Shown piece by piece: positions 42,648-54,679 of a stretch of DNA of 64,000 nt. A model generated the notes under the pieces. It worked only from the letters and a program-made list of their open reading frames with translations, was not told the origin of the DNA and ran no database searches. This stretch comes from Gemmatimonadaceae bacterium. GTDB lineage: Bacteria > Gemmatimonadota > Gemmatimonadetes > Gemmatimonadales > Gemmatimonadaceae. Made by a program: the position numbers and the translations under genes. The first letter of the stretch is position 1. Each line of letters begins with the position of its first letter. The stretch covers positions 62,001 to 126,000 of the forward strand of contig DATNEW010000041.1 in NCBI GenBank assembly GCA_035606695.1, written 5' to 3'.

Positions 42648-44607
42648 GCGCGCTCAGCGTCAGCGCGCGCGTCCGATTCTCCTCGACGACGCGTTGCACG
42701 AACGTGTCGAGCGAGATCGAGTTGGGCTTCTGCTCCTTGCCCGCGCCGCGCACATTGACGGCCACGGTCCCCTGTTCCGCTTCTCGTTTTCCGACGACCA
42801 GCATGTACGGGACTTTCATTCTCGCGCCCTCGGCCACGCGGTACTTGAGCGTCTCCGAGCGTGCGTCGAGATGAACGCGCACGCCCGCGTCATGTAATCG
42901 CTTCTGCACCGCTTCGGCGTATTCACGATAGTCGTCCGTGATCGGCAGCACGCGGACCTGCTCGGGCGCGAGCCACACCGGGAACGCCCCCGCGAAATGC
43001 TCGATGAGAATCGCAATGAACCGCTCGAGCGAGCCACTGACCGCCCGGTGAATCACCACCGGACGATGCGCCGCGTTGTCCTCGCCGACGTACGTGAGCT
43101 CGAACCGTTCGGGCGCGTTGTAGTCGAGCTGAATCGTCCCCAGCTGCCATGGGCGGCCGATCGAATCGGTGACGTCGAAGTCGATCTTCGGCCCGTAGAA
43201 CGCGCCGTCGCCCGGCTTGAGCTCGAACTCGTGCCCCGTGCTCTCGAGTGCCGCCTTGAGCGCCGACTCCGCGCGATCCCACAACTCGTCGCTGCCGATG
43301 CGCACCTCGGGGCGCGTCGCAAACTTCACCGTCGCGCTCAGGCCGAACGTCGCGTAGTAGCCGAGGATGAACTGCAACAGAAACGCGACTTCGCTCGCGA
43401 TTTGATCTTCGCGGATGAAGACGTGACAGTCGTCCTGCTGAAACTGGCGCACGCGCGTGAGGCCGGACAACGCGCCCGTCACTTCGTTCCGGTGCAGCAC
43501 GTCGAACGTCACGTACCGCAGCGGCAGCTCGCGATAGGAATGCTTGTGCGACTGATAGAGCAAGTAGTGCGACGGACAGTTCATCGGCTTGAGCGAGAAG
43601 TCATGCTCGCCCGTCTCGGTATCGAGCACGAGGAACATGTTCTCGCGGTACTTGCCCCAGTGCCCCGAGATCTCCCACAGCCCCTTGTTGTAGAGCAGCG
43701 GCGTCTTGATCTCCTTGAAGTCGTCGCGCTGGCGCTCGCGAATGAAATCATTCAGCGCGTTGAACAACACCGTACCCCGCTCGGTCCAGAACACCGCGCC
43801 GGGCGAGAACTGGTGCATCATGAACAAGTCGAGCTGCTTGCCCAGCAGGCGATGGTCGCGCTTCTTCGCCTCTTCGATGCGGGCCAAGTGCGCGTCCAGA
43901 TCTTCCTTCTTGAAGAAGGCCGTGCCGTAGATGCGCTGCAGCATCTGACGCTTCGAGTCGCCGCGCCAATAGGCGCCAGCCGTATGCGTCAGCTTGAAGT
44001 GCTTGAGCCGGGACGTATCGGGCACGTGCGGGCCGCGACACAGGTCGATGAACGGACCATCCGTGTACGTCGAGATGACTTCATCGTCGCCGAGCTCCGA
44101 GAGCCGCTCGAGCTTGAGCGGATCGTCGGCGAAGCGTTTCTGTGCTTCGGCGCGATTCACCTCGTCGCGGACAAACGGATACTTCTCCGCCGTGACTTTG
44201 CGCATCTCGTTCTCGAACGCCGTTATGTCGTCCGGTGTGAACGGCTCGGCGACCTCGAAGTCGTAGTAGAAGCCGTCATCGATCGAGGGACCGAATCCGA
44301 TCTTCGCGTCGGGGCGCAGGCGCCTGACGGCCGTCGCGAGGATGTGCGCGGCCGAGTGGCGCAGAACGTCGAGTGCGTGCCGATCGCGGTCGGTGAGCAC
44401 CTTGAACGAGCCACTCGCGCGCAGCGGCGTGACGAGATCCTGAATGGCGCCGTTGACTTCGACCGCGACGGCGGCCTGCAAGAGGCGTTCGCCAATCGAC
44501 TTGACGACTTCCGAGGGGAGCGTGCCGGCGGGCACCGTGCGCTGCGAACCGTCGGGCAGCGTGAGGGTTAATTGCTTTTCTTCGGAGTCAGCGGGACGAT
44601 CGATCAT
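42628..44607 (-). CDS. thrS: Threonyl-tRNA synthetase
   Basis: 659-aa class II synthetase. Domains in order: TGS/N1 (about 10-70), the editing domain with HSAAHILATAVRRL and IGFGPSIDDGFYYDF (about 85-240), the catalytic core with MNCPSHYLLY (a zinc cysteine), ELPLRYVTFDVLHRNE and TRVRQFQQDDCHVF, and the anticodon-binding C-terminal domain (VLPITDDYREYAEAV). Gene order places thrS first, followed by overlapping dsbD. No T-box leader or regulatory hairpin is evident upstream; the gap contains a palindromic repeat. Confidence 0.97.
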   Translation of the reverse strand: MIDRPADSEEKQLTLTLPDGSQRTVPAGTLPSEVVKSIGERLLQAAVAVEVNGAIQDLVTPLRASGSFKVLTDRDRHALDVLRHSAAHILATAVRRLRPDAKIGFGPSIDDGFYYDFEVAEPFTPDDITAFENEMRKVTAEKYPFVRDEVNRAEAQKRFADDPLKLERLSELGDDEVISTYTDGPFIDLCRGPHVPDTSRLKHFKLTHTAGAYWRGDSKRQMLQRIYGTAFFKKEDLDAHLARIEEAKKRDHRLLGKQLDLFMMHQFSPGAVFWTERGTVLFNALNDFIRERQRDDFKEIKTPLLYNKGLWEISGHWGKYRENMFLVLDTETGEHDFSLKPMNCPSHYLLYQSHKHSYRELPLRYVTFDVLHRNEVTGALSGLTRVRQFQQDDCHVFIREDQIASEVAFLLQFILGYYATFGLSATVKFATRPEVRIGSDELWDRAESALKAALESTGHEFELKPGDGAFYGPKIDFDVTDSIGRPWQLGTIQLDYNAPERFELTYVGEDNAAHRPVVIHRAVSGSLERFIAILIEHFAGAFPVWLAPEQVRVLPITDDYREYAEAVQKRLHDAGVRVHLDARSETLKYRVAEGARMKVPYMLVVGKREAEQGTVAVNVRGAGKEQKPNSISLDTFVQRVVEENRTRALTLSAHASDGT

Positions 44608-44618
44608 CTAGGTTGTTA

Positions 44619-44648
44619 TTTCCGAGGGAGCGAAGCGACCGAGGAATC
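44619..44648. repeat. Short palindromic element related to the GAGCGAAGCGA repeats
   Basis: TTTCCGAGGGAGCGAAGCG followed by ACCGAGGAAT upstream of thrS. The interior GAGCGAAGCGA word is the same as in the repeat at 27063, but the ends are TTCC/GGAA instead of GTCATCC. Probably the same repeat family. Confidence 0.6.
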
Positions 44649-44759
44649 CGGCAACAAAAAATGGCCCTCTTTTTGCACGCCGTGCAACGGATTTGCCCAG
44701 TTGCTCTGTCCGCGTAAATTATCCCTCTGCAACAACCTCCGCCACAGGATTCACGCGCT

Positions 44760-45644
44760 ATGTCACCGTTCCGCTATCGTGAGGAGGAATCCTCATCCAC
44801 CGGCACCATACTCGGCGTCCTGGCTGGCGCCGTGGCGGGATTCGCCGTCGGGATGATCGTGGCGCAACGCGTGGGCGGCTTCAGTGGCCTCAAGTCGAAG
44901 ATCGCGCGCCGCGGTGAGCAGATGCGCGACAGCGCCCAATCGTTCCGCGAGCGCTACGCGACCGCCGACGACGAAGGCGAGGACGAATTCGAGGATTACG
45001 AGTCCGACGACTTCGAGGGCGGCGACTACGACGCGGGACTCGAGGAGCGGGTGCTCGAGGCCTATCGCAACGATCCCATTCTCTCAGAGCGCGCGATCGA
45101 CATCGGCTCGATCTCCGACGGTGTGATCGAGCTCGCGGGCTGGGTCGAAGACGAGAGCGAGGCGCAGCACGCCGTGACCGTTGCCCGCGGCGTCCCGGGC
45201 GTGGACACCGTGGTGAATCGCATTGCGATCGGCGACGAAGAGCGGCGGTTCGAGGAAGCCGCGCGTCGCGTGCGTGAAGGCGATCCTTCGTTGACCGAAG
45301 CGCACTGGGAAGGCGGCCAAGTGGGAACGGGCCGCCGCCGCCAGGGTAGCTCCGACGAGCCTGACCGTCACGCCAGTCCTAAGGTTCCGCTCGAGGATCG
45401 CTGGATGCGCGCGGACGACGCGGTGCGCAACGCCGCAGACGACGTCGAAGGTTTGGCCGAACGTCGCTCGCGGTCGAAGAAGTCCGTGCGTGGCGATCGC
45501 ACGGGCGGCGCGCCCGTCGCGCCGACCGGTGTCCCCAAGGGGGACCACGTTGCGAATCCGCTCGAGGCGGACAGACAAGCGGCACGAATCGACGCCACCA
45601 AGGACTCGGGTGGCGCGCAGACCGAGAGCTCGGATCGATATTGA
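44760..45644 (+). CDS. BON-domain protein with N-terminal glycine-zipper membrane segment
   Basis: 294-aa protein. Residues about 13-38 form a glycine-rich hydrophobic segment (TGTILGVLAGAVAGFAVGMI), followed by a very acidic linker (about 68-95, rich in Asp/Glu/Tyr) and a BON domain (about 98-170: LEERVLEAYRNDPILSERAI, VIELAGWVEDESEAQHAVTV, VPGVDTVVNRIAI). BON domains bind membranes or phospholipid. The C-terminal third is hydrophilic and probably unstructured. Function not known; osmotic-stress proteins such as OsmY share the domain. A terminator follows the gene. Confidence 0.82.
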   Translation: MSPFRYREEESSSTGTILGVLAGAVAGFAVGMIVAQRVGGFSGLKSKIARRGEQMRDSAQSFRERYATADDEGEDEFEDYESDDFEGGDYDAGLEERVLEAYRNDPILSERAIDIGSISDGVIELAGWVEDESEAQHAVTVARGVPGVDTVVNRIAIGDEERRFEEAARRVREGDPSLTEAHWEGGQVGTGRRRQGSSDEPDRHASPKVPLEDRWMRADDAVRNAADDVEGLAERRSRSKKSVRGDRTGGAPVAPTGVPKGDHVANPLEADRQAARIDATKDSGGAQTESSDRY

Positions 45645-45670
45645 TCCGCTTTCACGGTTGAGTGATTCGA

Positions 45671-45698
45671 GGGCCGCTGAAAAGCGGCCCTTTCCTTT
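45671..45698 (+). terminator. Rho-independent terminator after the BON gene
   Basis: Perfect 8-bp stem GGGCCGCT/AGCGGCCC with a GAAA tetraloop, followed by TTTCCTTT. Lies 27 nt after the BON-protein stop and 16 nt before the valS start. Confidence 0.88.
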
Positions 45699-45713
45699 AT
45701 CTTAGAACCACCT

Positions 45714-48532
<2,819 letters not shown>

Positions 48533-48536
<4 letters not shown>

Positions 48537-49861
48537 GCATTCCAACCACGCTCCGCTGGACGGCCGCGGCGGTGGGCGTCGGCCTCATCGCGTGCGCCTC
48601 GGCCGGCACGCCGCCCGGCGGTCCCGAACGACACGATCCTCCGAAGATCGTCTCGATCTCGCCCGAGTCGGGCGCGACCAACGTCAACATCAAGAGCGCC
48701 GAGATCAAGTTCGACGAGGTCGTGAGCGACCGGCCGTCCGGATCGGCGACGGACCTCGATCAGCTTTTTCTCATCTCGCCGCGCGACGGCGCCGCGTCGG
48801 TAAGCTGGCATCGCGACCGAATCACGCTCAAGCCGCGCAAGGGCTTCCGAGCCAACACCGCGTATCGCATCACGATGTTGCCGGGACTGGCCGATCTGCG
48901 CGGCAACGTTCGGAAGGATGCACTGACCATTCTGTTCGCGACCGGCGCCAGCTTTCCGCCGTATGGCATCATCGGCCGCGTGTTCGACTGGGCGACGCAA
49001 CAGCCCGCGCGTGGCGCGTACGTCGAAGCGTCCGTGGTCGGCGATACCACGCTCGCCTACATCACGGCGACGGATTCACTGGGCCAGTTCGACGTCGGTC
49101 CGCTTGCCGCGGGCAGCTACCGCGTTCGCGCGATCATCGACGCGAATTCGAATCGCACGCTCGACCGCGGAGAAAAGTGGGATACGGTGACGACGCAGGT
49201 CACGACGTTTCGGCCCACGGTCGAGTTGTTGGCGATCGAGCGCGACACCATCGCCGCGAATTTCTCGCGCTTCACGGTGGACGACAGCGTGACGCTGCAC
49301 GTGGAGTTCGATCGCCCGCTCGATCCGTTACTCCCGCTGCAGCCCGCGCTCTTCACCTTGCAGCGTCCGGATTCGTCGCAGCTCGAGATCACGTCGGTGC
49401 AATGGGCGGCGGCATTCAATCACGCGAAGGCGGTCGCGGATTCCGTGCGCGCCGATTCCGCGGCGCGAGCCCGGCCGGACACCGCGGGGGCGCGAGCAGC
49501 TCCGCCCGCGCCGACGCCACCGCCCGCCGCGGCGCCACAAGTCCCGGGCTTCCGCCCGCCGCCGCCACCGCCGAAGCCAAGTCAGCTTCCCCCTGAGAAC
49601 ACGATCGTCATCAAGGTGGCGCCGACCACGCCGATGCTGGTCGGCAAGAGCTATCGCCTGAGCGCGCGCGGCATACGCAATCTGCTTGGAAAGTCCCGGC
49701 CCATCGCTCGAACGTTCACGGTCCCGAAGCCCGTTCCGCGCGACACGACCAGGCGCTCGCCCACCGACACGACGCGTCGGCCCTCGACCCCAGGTAGACC
49801 ACCTACAGGTAGACCGCCTACGGGTCGACCTCCGACAGGTCGTCCGCCCATCCTCCGATGA
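48533..49861 (+). CDS. Big_5 Ig-like lipoprotein with proline-rich tail
   Basis: 442-aa predicted lipoprotein. The GTG start at 48533 overlaps the valS stop (GTGA); a second GTG three codons upstream is possible. The lipobox is LIACAS. Residues about 35-135 are an SbsA/Big_5-type Ig-like domain (IVSISPESGATNVNIKSAEI, FRANTAYRITMLPGL). The middle (about 140-215) is a carnitine-binding-like beta-sandwich (GPLAAGSYRVRAIIDANSN). The C-terminus is proline-rich with PAPTPPPAAAP and four copies of GRPPT/GRPPI encoded by degenerate 15-bp repeats. Surface-exposed role inferred. Confidence 0.85.
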
Positions 49862-51210
49862 CCGACGCGCGACGCGCCCTGCCCAGCGTGAACGCGCTCC
49901 TCGACAGCCGCGCGGTCCGACCGCTGCTCGAGCGCGCGCCGCGGAGCCTGGTCGTGGACGCCATTCGCGACGCGCTCGACGCCGCGCGGCAGACGCCGGC
50001 CTCCGCGCCGGCCGACGAAGGGGAGTGGGCCCGGGCCGTATCGTCGCGGCTCGATCGCGCCACGCGGCCCTCGCTGCAGCAGGTCATCAACGCGACCGGC
50101 GTCGTGCTGCACACGAATCTCGGCCGCGCGCCGCTCGCCGCCGTCGCGATCGACGCCATCGCCCGCATCGCCGGCGGATTCACAAATCTCGAATACGATC
50201 TCGAACGCGGATCGCGCGGCAGCCGGTACGTGCACTGCGCCGCGCTGTTGCGCGAGCTCACCGGCGCCGAGGACGCGCTGGTCGTGAACAACTGCGCGGC
50301 GGCGTTGGTGCTCGTGCTGAATACCGTCGCCGACGGTCGCGACGCCATTCTGTCGCGCGGGGAGCTCGTCGAGATCGGCGGCAGCTTCCGCGTGCCTGAC
50401 ATCATGCAGAAAAGCGGCGCGACACTCGTCGAGGTGGGAACGACCAATCGCACGCACCTCGATGACTATCGCCGAGCGATCGGCAGCGCCACCGGCGCGC
50501 TGGTCAAGGTGCATCGCAGCAACTTTGCGCTGACCGGATTCGTCGCCGAAGCAAGCTCGCGCGAGCTCGGCACGCTCGCGGCCGAGCACAAACTTCCGCT
50601 GATTCACGATCTCGGCAGTGGGCTGATGCTGCGACTCGACGAGTTCGGCCTGAGCGGCGAGCCCACGGCGCGCGACGCGCTCGCCGCCGGAGCGAGCGTC
50701 GTGACGATGAGCGGCGACAAACTCCTCGGAGGGCCGCAGGCGGGACTCATCCTGGGCTCGCGCGAGATCATCGAGCGAGTTCGTCGCAACCCGCTCACGC
50801 GCTCCTATCGCGTGGACAAGCTGACGTTGGCCGCCCTCGAGGCAACGTTGTCGCTGTATCGGGATCCGGCGCGGGCACTGCGCGAAATTCCGGCGCTCGC
50901 GCAGCTGACGTGCTCGGTGGCCGACCTGCGCGAGCGCGCCGACCGCATGCTTCATCAGCTCGGCTCCGCTCGCGTGAGCATCACCGACAGTGAGGCGAGC
51001 GTCGGCGGCGGCGCATTTCCCGACGCGCGCATTCCGTCCGTGGCGCTCGCGATCGACGGAGCCGCGACGGCGATCGAACAAGCGCTGCGAGGCGGAGAGC
51101 CGCCGATCGTCGGCCGCGTGAACGACGACCGGGTCCTGCTCGATTTGCGCGCTGTATTCCCGGCGCAGGATGAGGCGGTGGTGTCGCGACTGCGCGCGAT
51201 CCTCACGTGA
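49858..51210 (+). CDS. selA: L-seryl-tRNA(Sec) selenium transferase
   Basis: 450-aa PLP enzyme that converts seryl-tRNA(Sec) to selenocysteinyl-tRNA using selenophosphate. Family features: the N-terminal LPSVNALLDS, INATGVVLHTNLGRAPL, DLERGSRGSRYVHC, NNCAAALVLVLN, VHRSNFALTGFVA and the PLP lysine Lys288 in MSGDKLLGGPQAG. Full length. It starts at an ATGA overlap with the lipoprotein gene and ends at a GTGA overlap with gmhB. No selB, selD or tRNA-Sec is in the window, but a SelA gene implies a selenocysteine system in the genome. Confidence 0.97.
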   Translation: MTDARRALPSVNALLDSRAVRPLLERAPRSLVVDAIRDALDAARQTPASAPADEGEWARAVSSRLDRATRPSLQQVINATGVVLHTNLGRAPLAAVAIDAIARIAGGFTNLEYDLERGSRGSRYVHCAALLRELTGAEDALVVNNCAAALVLVLNTVADGRDAILSRGELVEIGGSFRVPDIMQKSGATLVEVGTTNRTHLDDYRRAIGSATGALVKVHRSNFALTGFVAEASSRELGTLAAEHKLPLIHDLGSGLMLRLDEFGLSGEPTARDALAAGASVVTMSGDKLLGGPQAGLILGSREIIERVRRNPLTRSYRVDKLTLAALEATLSLYRDPARALREIPALAQLTCSVADLRERADRMLHQLGSARVSITDSEASVGGGAFPDARIPSVALAIDGAATAIEQALRGGEPPIVGRVNDDRVLLDLRAVFPAQDEAVVSRLRAILT

Positions 51211-51779
51211 CACGTCGTCCCGCCGCCTTTCTCGACCGGGACGGCACGATCATCCGTGACGCCAACTACGTGGGCGATCCAGACGACGTCCAGCTGCTCC
51301 CCGGCGCCGCGGCGGCGATCCGGCAGCTGACCGACGCGGGCGTCGTGCCGGTGATCATTACGAATCAGTCGGGCATCGCGCGTGGCTATCTCACCGCCGA
51401 CGACTACGAGCTCGTGCGCCGGCGTGTGGACGCCATGCTTCACGCTGAAGGCGCAGCCGTCACCGCGACATACATGTGCCCGCACCACCCGTCCATCACC
51501 GGTTCGTGCGACTGCCGAAAGCCGGGCCTTGGCTTGTATCGGCAGGCCATCGCCGAGCTCTCGCTCGACCCTGCCCGCTCACTCTTTACCGGCGACCGTT
51601 GGCGCGACGTGGCGCCCGCCCGCGAGCTCGGGGGACTTGGCATCCTCCTCGACGTCGGATCGACACCGCGCGCCGATCTCGAGCGCGGCCTGCGCGAAGG
51701 ATTCATCACCGCCGATTCACTCGGCGAGGCCGTCGCGACATATCTGCATACGCTTCCACCATCCGCCGGAGTTGAATAG
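51207..51779 (+). CDS. gmhB: D-glycero-D-manno-heptose 1,7-bisphosphate 7-phosphatase (HAD IIIA)
   Basis: 190-aa HAD-superfamily phosphatase. Catalytic aspartates Asp10 and Asp12 in FLDRDGTII, TNQSGIARG (motif II), the zinc-binding loop with Cys91, His93, Cys101 and Cys103 (CPHHPSITGSCDCRKPG), and FTGDRWRDVAPA. Residue and zinc layout are those of GmhB, an enzyme of ADP-heptose synthesis for lipopolysaccharide. A histidinol-phosphatase role is an alternative because this subfamily overlaps. Start GTG overlaps the selA stop. Confidence 0.92.
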   Translation: MTRRPAAFLDRDGTIIRDANYVGDPDDVQLLPGAAAAIRQLTDAGVVPVIITNQSGIARGYLTADDYELVRRRVDAMLHAEGAAVTATYMCPHHPSITGSCDCRKPGLGLYRQAIAELSLDPARSLFTGDRWRDVAPARELGGLGILLDVGSTPRADLERGLREGFITADSLGEAVATYLHTLPPSAGVE

Positions 51780-51789
51780 AATCCGCGCG

Positions 51790-52494
51790 ATGACTGCACG
51801 CATCGCGGTGCTCGCTTCCGGCGGCGGCTCGAACCTGCAAGCCATTCTCGAGCACTTCGATCGTCTTGGCGAGCGACGCGGCGGACAGGTCGTGGTCGTG
51901 GCGAGCGATCGGGCCGGCGCGGGCGCGCTCGAACGAGCCATGAGCCGCGACATCCCGACGTCGCTCATCGCGACCGACAAGTATCCCGACCGTCCGCAAC
52001 TCGAGGACGTGCTGCGCGAGTATTCGATCGATCTCGTCGTACTCGCGGGATACCTCAAGCTCGTGCCGATCGAGGTCGTGATGAGCCATGTCGGGCGCAT
52101 CATCAACATTCATCCCGCGCTGCTGCCATCGTTCGGCGGGCCCGGCATGTACGGCCACCGGGTGCATCAGGCCGTGATCGACTCCGGCGCGACGGTGACC
52201 GGTGTGACGGCGCACTTCGTCGACAATGAATACGACCGCGGCCGAATCATCGCGCAGTGGCCTGTGCCCGTCTTCGCCGCTGACGACGCCCGTACGCTCG
52301 CGGCGCGCGTGTTGCGCGTGGAGCACATCGTCTATCCGCGCGTCGTCGATGCGGTCGCGAGCGGGCGTACAACGCTCGACAATCCATGTATGCTCGGCGT
52401 CGGTGCGGTCGTCGACGGCCGTCCCTCGTTCACCCTGCTTCCGCATGAGGATTCTCGTCTTGCCGAGAACATCGAGCTCGCACTGGGCCATTGA
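51790..52494 (+). CDS. purN: Phosphoribosylglycinamide formyltransferase
   Basis: 234-aa purine enzyme adding a formyl group from 10-formyltetrahydrofolate. Seen: AVLASGGGSNLQAILEHF at the N-terminus, DLVVLAGYLKLV, the catalytic NIHPALLPSF segment (Asn and His) and TVTGVTAHFVDNEYDRGRII with the catalytic Asp. The GSNLQ, NIHPALLPSF and G-D pattern is the GART signature. Ten nt after gmhB; purH follows two genes later, so purine synthesis genes are split within the operon. Confidence 0.95.
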   Translation: MTARIAVLASGGGSNLQAILEHFDRLGERRGGQVVVVASDRAGAGALERAMSRDIPTSLIATDKYPDRPQLEDVLREYSIDLVVLAGYLKLVPIEVVMSHVGRIINIHPALLPSFGGPGMYGHRVHQAVIDSGATVTGVTAHFVDNEYDRGRIIAQWPVPVFAADDARTLAARVLRVEHIVYPRVVDAVASGRTTLDNPCMLGVGAVVDGRPSFTLLPHEDSRLAENIELALGH

Positions 52495-52504
52495 ACTGCG
52501 CGCT

Positions 52505-54643
52505 GTGACGCTGGCCGCATGCTGCGCCGTTGCCCTACCCGCGATCGCGACGGCGCAGGACACGAGCGCCGTAGGTCCGTACGCGCGCGCCGTGTCGACG
52601 TGGATCTCGCTGATCGCGTCGCCCGGGTCGGAGCGAATCGCGACGGATCGCATCGTCAGCGCCACCTCGGGATTCGTGCGCGATCGCGTGGGGAATCTCA
52701 TCAAGAAGGTCGGTGACGGCTCTCCGCGGCGCGTGCTCGCGTGTGGGCTCGACGAGTCGGGCTATGTCGTGAGCGAGATCACCGACGACGGGTATCTCCG
52801 CGTGCACATGGACGGCAACGAGCGGCACGTCGCGCTGTGGGACGAGTATCACGAAGGCCAGCGCGTGATCGTCGCGGCGCTCGATCGCGCGATCGCCGGC
52901 CGCGCGCGCGATCTGCCGGGCGTCATCGCCGTGCGCAGCAATCACCTGTGGCGCCATCGCGTTGCGGACGAATCGCCGACGTCGATCGAGAATGTCTGGG
53001 TCGACATCGGCGCGCGATCGCGCGCCGAGGCGGTGCGCATGGGCGTCGACGTGCTCGATCCGGTAGTGCGCGATTGGCCCGAGTGGATGTACGCCGATGA
53101 AGTCGCGGGTCCCGCCGCGGGCAACCGCGCGGGATGCGCCGCGGTTGCCGCCGCCGCGCAATCCAACAATCACGACGCGTCGGGCGAAACGGACTACATC
53201 ATCTCGGTGGAGAAGTCATTCGACTGGGCGGGCCTCACCTCGGCGATCGCACGCCTTGGCCGCGTCGATTCACTGTTCATCGTCGACGCCACGGTGGGCG
53301 GCGAACGCAGCGCGCCGCACGCCGTGAAAGCGCCATGGGCGGCGCTTCCTGCGCTCGACGTCGGTGCGGTGCTCGGCATCGGCGTACGCACGCGATTCCA
53401 TGGAACGCTCGCCGAGTCGATTGCGGAGAATGATCTGGCGGCATTGCATGGCGCGGTTGCGCGCGCAGCGGGACTCGGTGGCGAAACACTGGCGGCGGTG
53501 CCAGTCGCGCACGGCTGGGCGGCCGCGCCTCCGCTCGTCGTTCGCGATTCCCTCTCCCGCTACGCCGACATGCTCGGCAAGCTGGTCGACGTCTACGCGC
53601 CGTCGGGGCACGAGCAACCGATGCGCGACGCAATTCAGCCGCTGCTTCCCGCGTGGGCGCGCGACTCGGCGGTCGTCGACACGGCGGGCAACATCGTCCT
53701 CGCGATGGGCCCGGACCGCGACACGACGGTGTTCGTGGCACACATGGACGAGATCGCGTTCGAGGTCACGCGCATAAACCCCGACGGAACGGTCTCGCTA
53801 CGGCCGCACGGATCGTTCTTTCCGTTTCTCTGGGAAGGACAGCCGGCGCTGTTGCACCGCGCGGACGACAAGATTCCGCCGCGCGACGGAAAGCTAGGTT
53901 GCTCCGCATCGCGCGAGGGACCGTTGCGGGGCGTGTTCACGGTTCGTGACAGCTCCACGCAGCGTGAACCGTCGGCGTTGACCGTGTGGTTCGGCCGAAG
54001 CGCCGCCGAGCTCGCGACATCGGGCGTGCAGCCCGGTGCAATGTTGACAGGATTCAAATGCTCGGCGCGGCTCGGCGATACGCGTATCACCGGCCGAGCG
54101 ATCGACGATCGCGCGGGCGATACCGCGCTGTTGCTGGCGCTCGAGGAGATCGATCCCGCGAAGTTGGATCATAAGGTGATCTTCATGTGGTCGGTCCGCG
54201 AAGAAGGTGGATTGCTCGGCGCGAAGGCGGTCGCGGCGGCGCTTGGGCCAAGTGTGCATCGCGTGCATGCGGTGGACACGTTCGTATCGTCGGACTCGCC
54301 GCTCGAGAGTCATCGCTTCGGCTACGCGGCGCTCGGCACCGGGGCGGTGTTGCGCGCGCTCGACAACTCGAGCGTGACGCCGCCCGATGAGATCGAGCGC
54401 GCCGTTCGCCTCGCTCGCGCGAACGGCATTCCGCTGCAATACGGCGTCACGAACGGCGGCAACGATGGATCGGAGTTCGCGCGCTGGGGTGCGATCGATG
54501 TCGCCCTTGCGTGGCCGCTGCGCTACAGCCACTCGCCCGCCGAAGTGATGGACCTTCGCGATTTACGATCGCTGACTCGGATGGTGGCAGCGTTGGCCAA
54601 AGCGCCGACCGGCGCCGTGCCGCCGGCGCCGCGACGTCCGTAA
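52505..54643 (+). CDS. Secreted M42-family aminopeptidase with a degenerate duplicated N-terminal half
   Basis: 712-aa exported protein (hydrophobic start AVTLAACCAVALPAIATAQ). The C-terminal half (about 350-700) is a complete M42 metallopeptidase: VFVAHMDEIAF (first metal His/Asp), ITGRAIDDRAGDTALLL, FMWSVREEGGLLGAKAV (Glu-Glu), AVDTFVSSDSP and the C-terminal NGGNDGSEFA. The N-terminal half follows the same order of elements (DRVGNLIKKVGD, RVLACGLDESGYVVSEI, RAGCAAVAAAAQ) but lacks the metal-binding His and Glu. The GTG start (52505-52507) is uncertain; an ATG at 52446 inside purN is in frame. Confidence 0.88.
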   Translation: MTLAACCAVALPAIATAQDTSAVGPYARAVSTWISLIASPGSERIATDRIVSATSGFVRDRVGNLIKKVGDGSPRRVLACGLDESGYVVSEITDDGYLRVHMDGNERHVALWDEYHEGQRVIVAALDRAIAGRARDLPGVIAVRSNHLWRHRVADESPTSIENVWVDIGARSRAEAVRMGVDVLDPVVRDWPEWMYADEVAGPAAGNRAGCAAVAAAAQSNNHDASGETDYIISVEKSFDWAGLTSAIARLGRVDSLFIVDATVGGERSAPHAVKAPWAALPALDVGAVLGIGVRTRFHGTLAESIAENDLAALHGAVARAAGLGGETLAAVPVAHGWAAAPPLVVRDSLSRYADMLGKLVDVYAPSGHEQPMRDAIQPLLPAWARDSAVVDTAGNIVLAMGPDRDTTVFVAHMDEIAFEVTRINPDGTVSLRPHGSFFPFLWEGQPALLHRADDKIPPRDGKLGCSASREGPLRGVFTVRDSSTQREPSALTVWFGRSAAELATSGVQPGAMLTGFKCSARLGDTRITGRAIDDRAGDTALLLALEEIDPAKLDHKVIFMWSVREEGGLLGAKAVAAALGPSVHRVHAVDTFVSSDSPLESHRFGYAALGTGAVLRALDNSSVTPPDEIERAVRLARANGIPLQYGVTNGGNDGSEFARWGAIDVALAWPLRYSHSPAEVMDLRDLRSLTRMVAALAKAPTGAVPPAPRRP

Positions 54644-54647
54644 TTTC

Positions 54648-54679
54648 GTCCAACGCCCAACACCCATCGCCCAACGCCA
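54648..54679. repeat. Octamer-type repeat directly upstream of purH
   Basis: Four degenerate units of the CGCCCAAC/CACCCATC type occupy the whole gap between the peptidase stop and the purH ATG. No Shine-Dalgarno sequence is present. This matches the arrangement upstream of the acyl-CoA dehydrogenase and rpiB genes. Confidence 0.8.

Noticed and set aside
42997..44571. Long open reading frame on the plus strand opposite thrS
   Set aside because: Lies entirely antisense to a complete, conserved threonyl-tRNA synthetase; its product is Arg/Glu/Val-rich with no motif, as expected from high-GC codon bias.
44608..44759. T-box or ribosomal leader upstream of thrS
   Set aside because: No T-box sequence, specifier loop or terminator/antiterminator pair could be seen; the hairpin there belongs to the palindromic repeat family.
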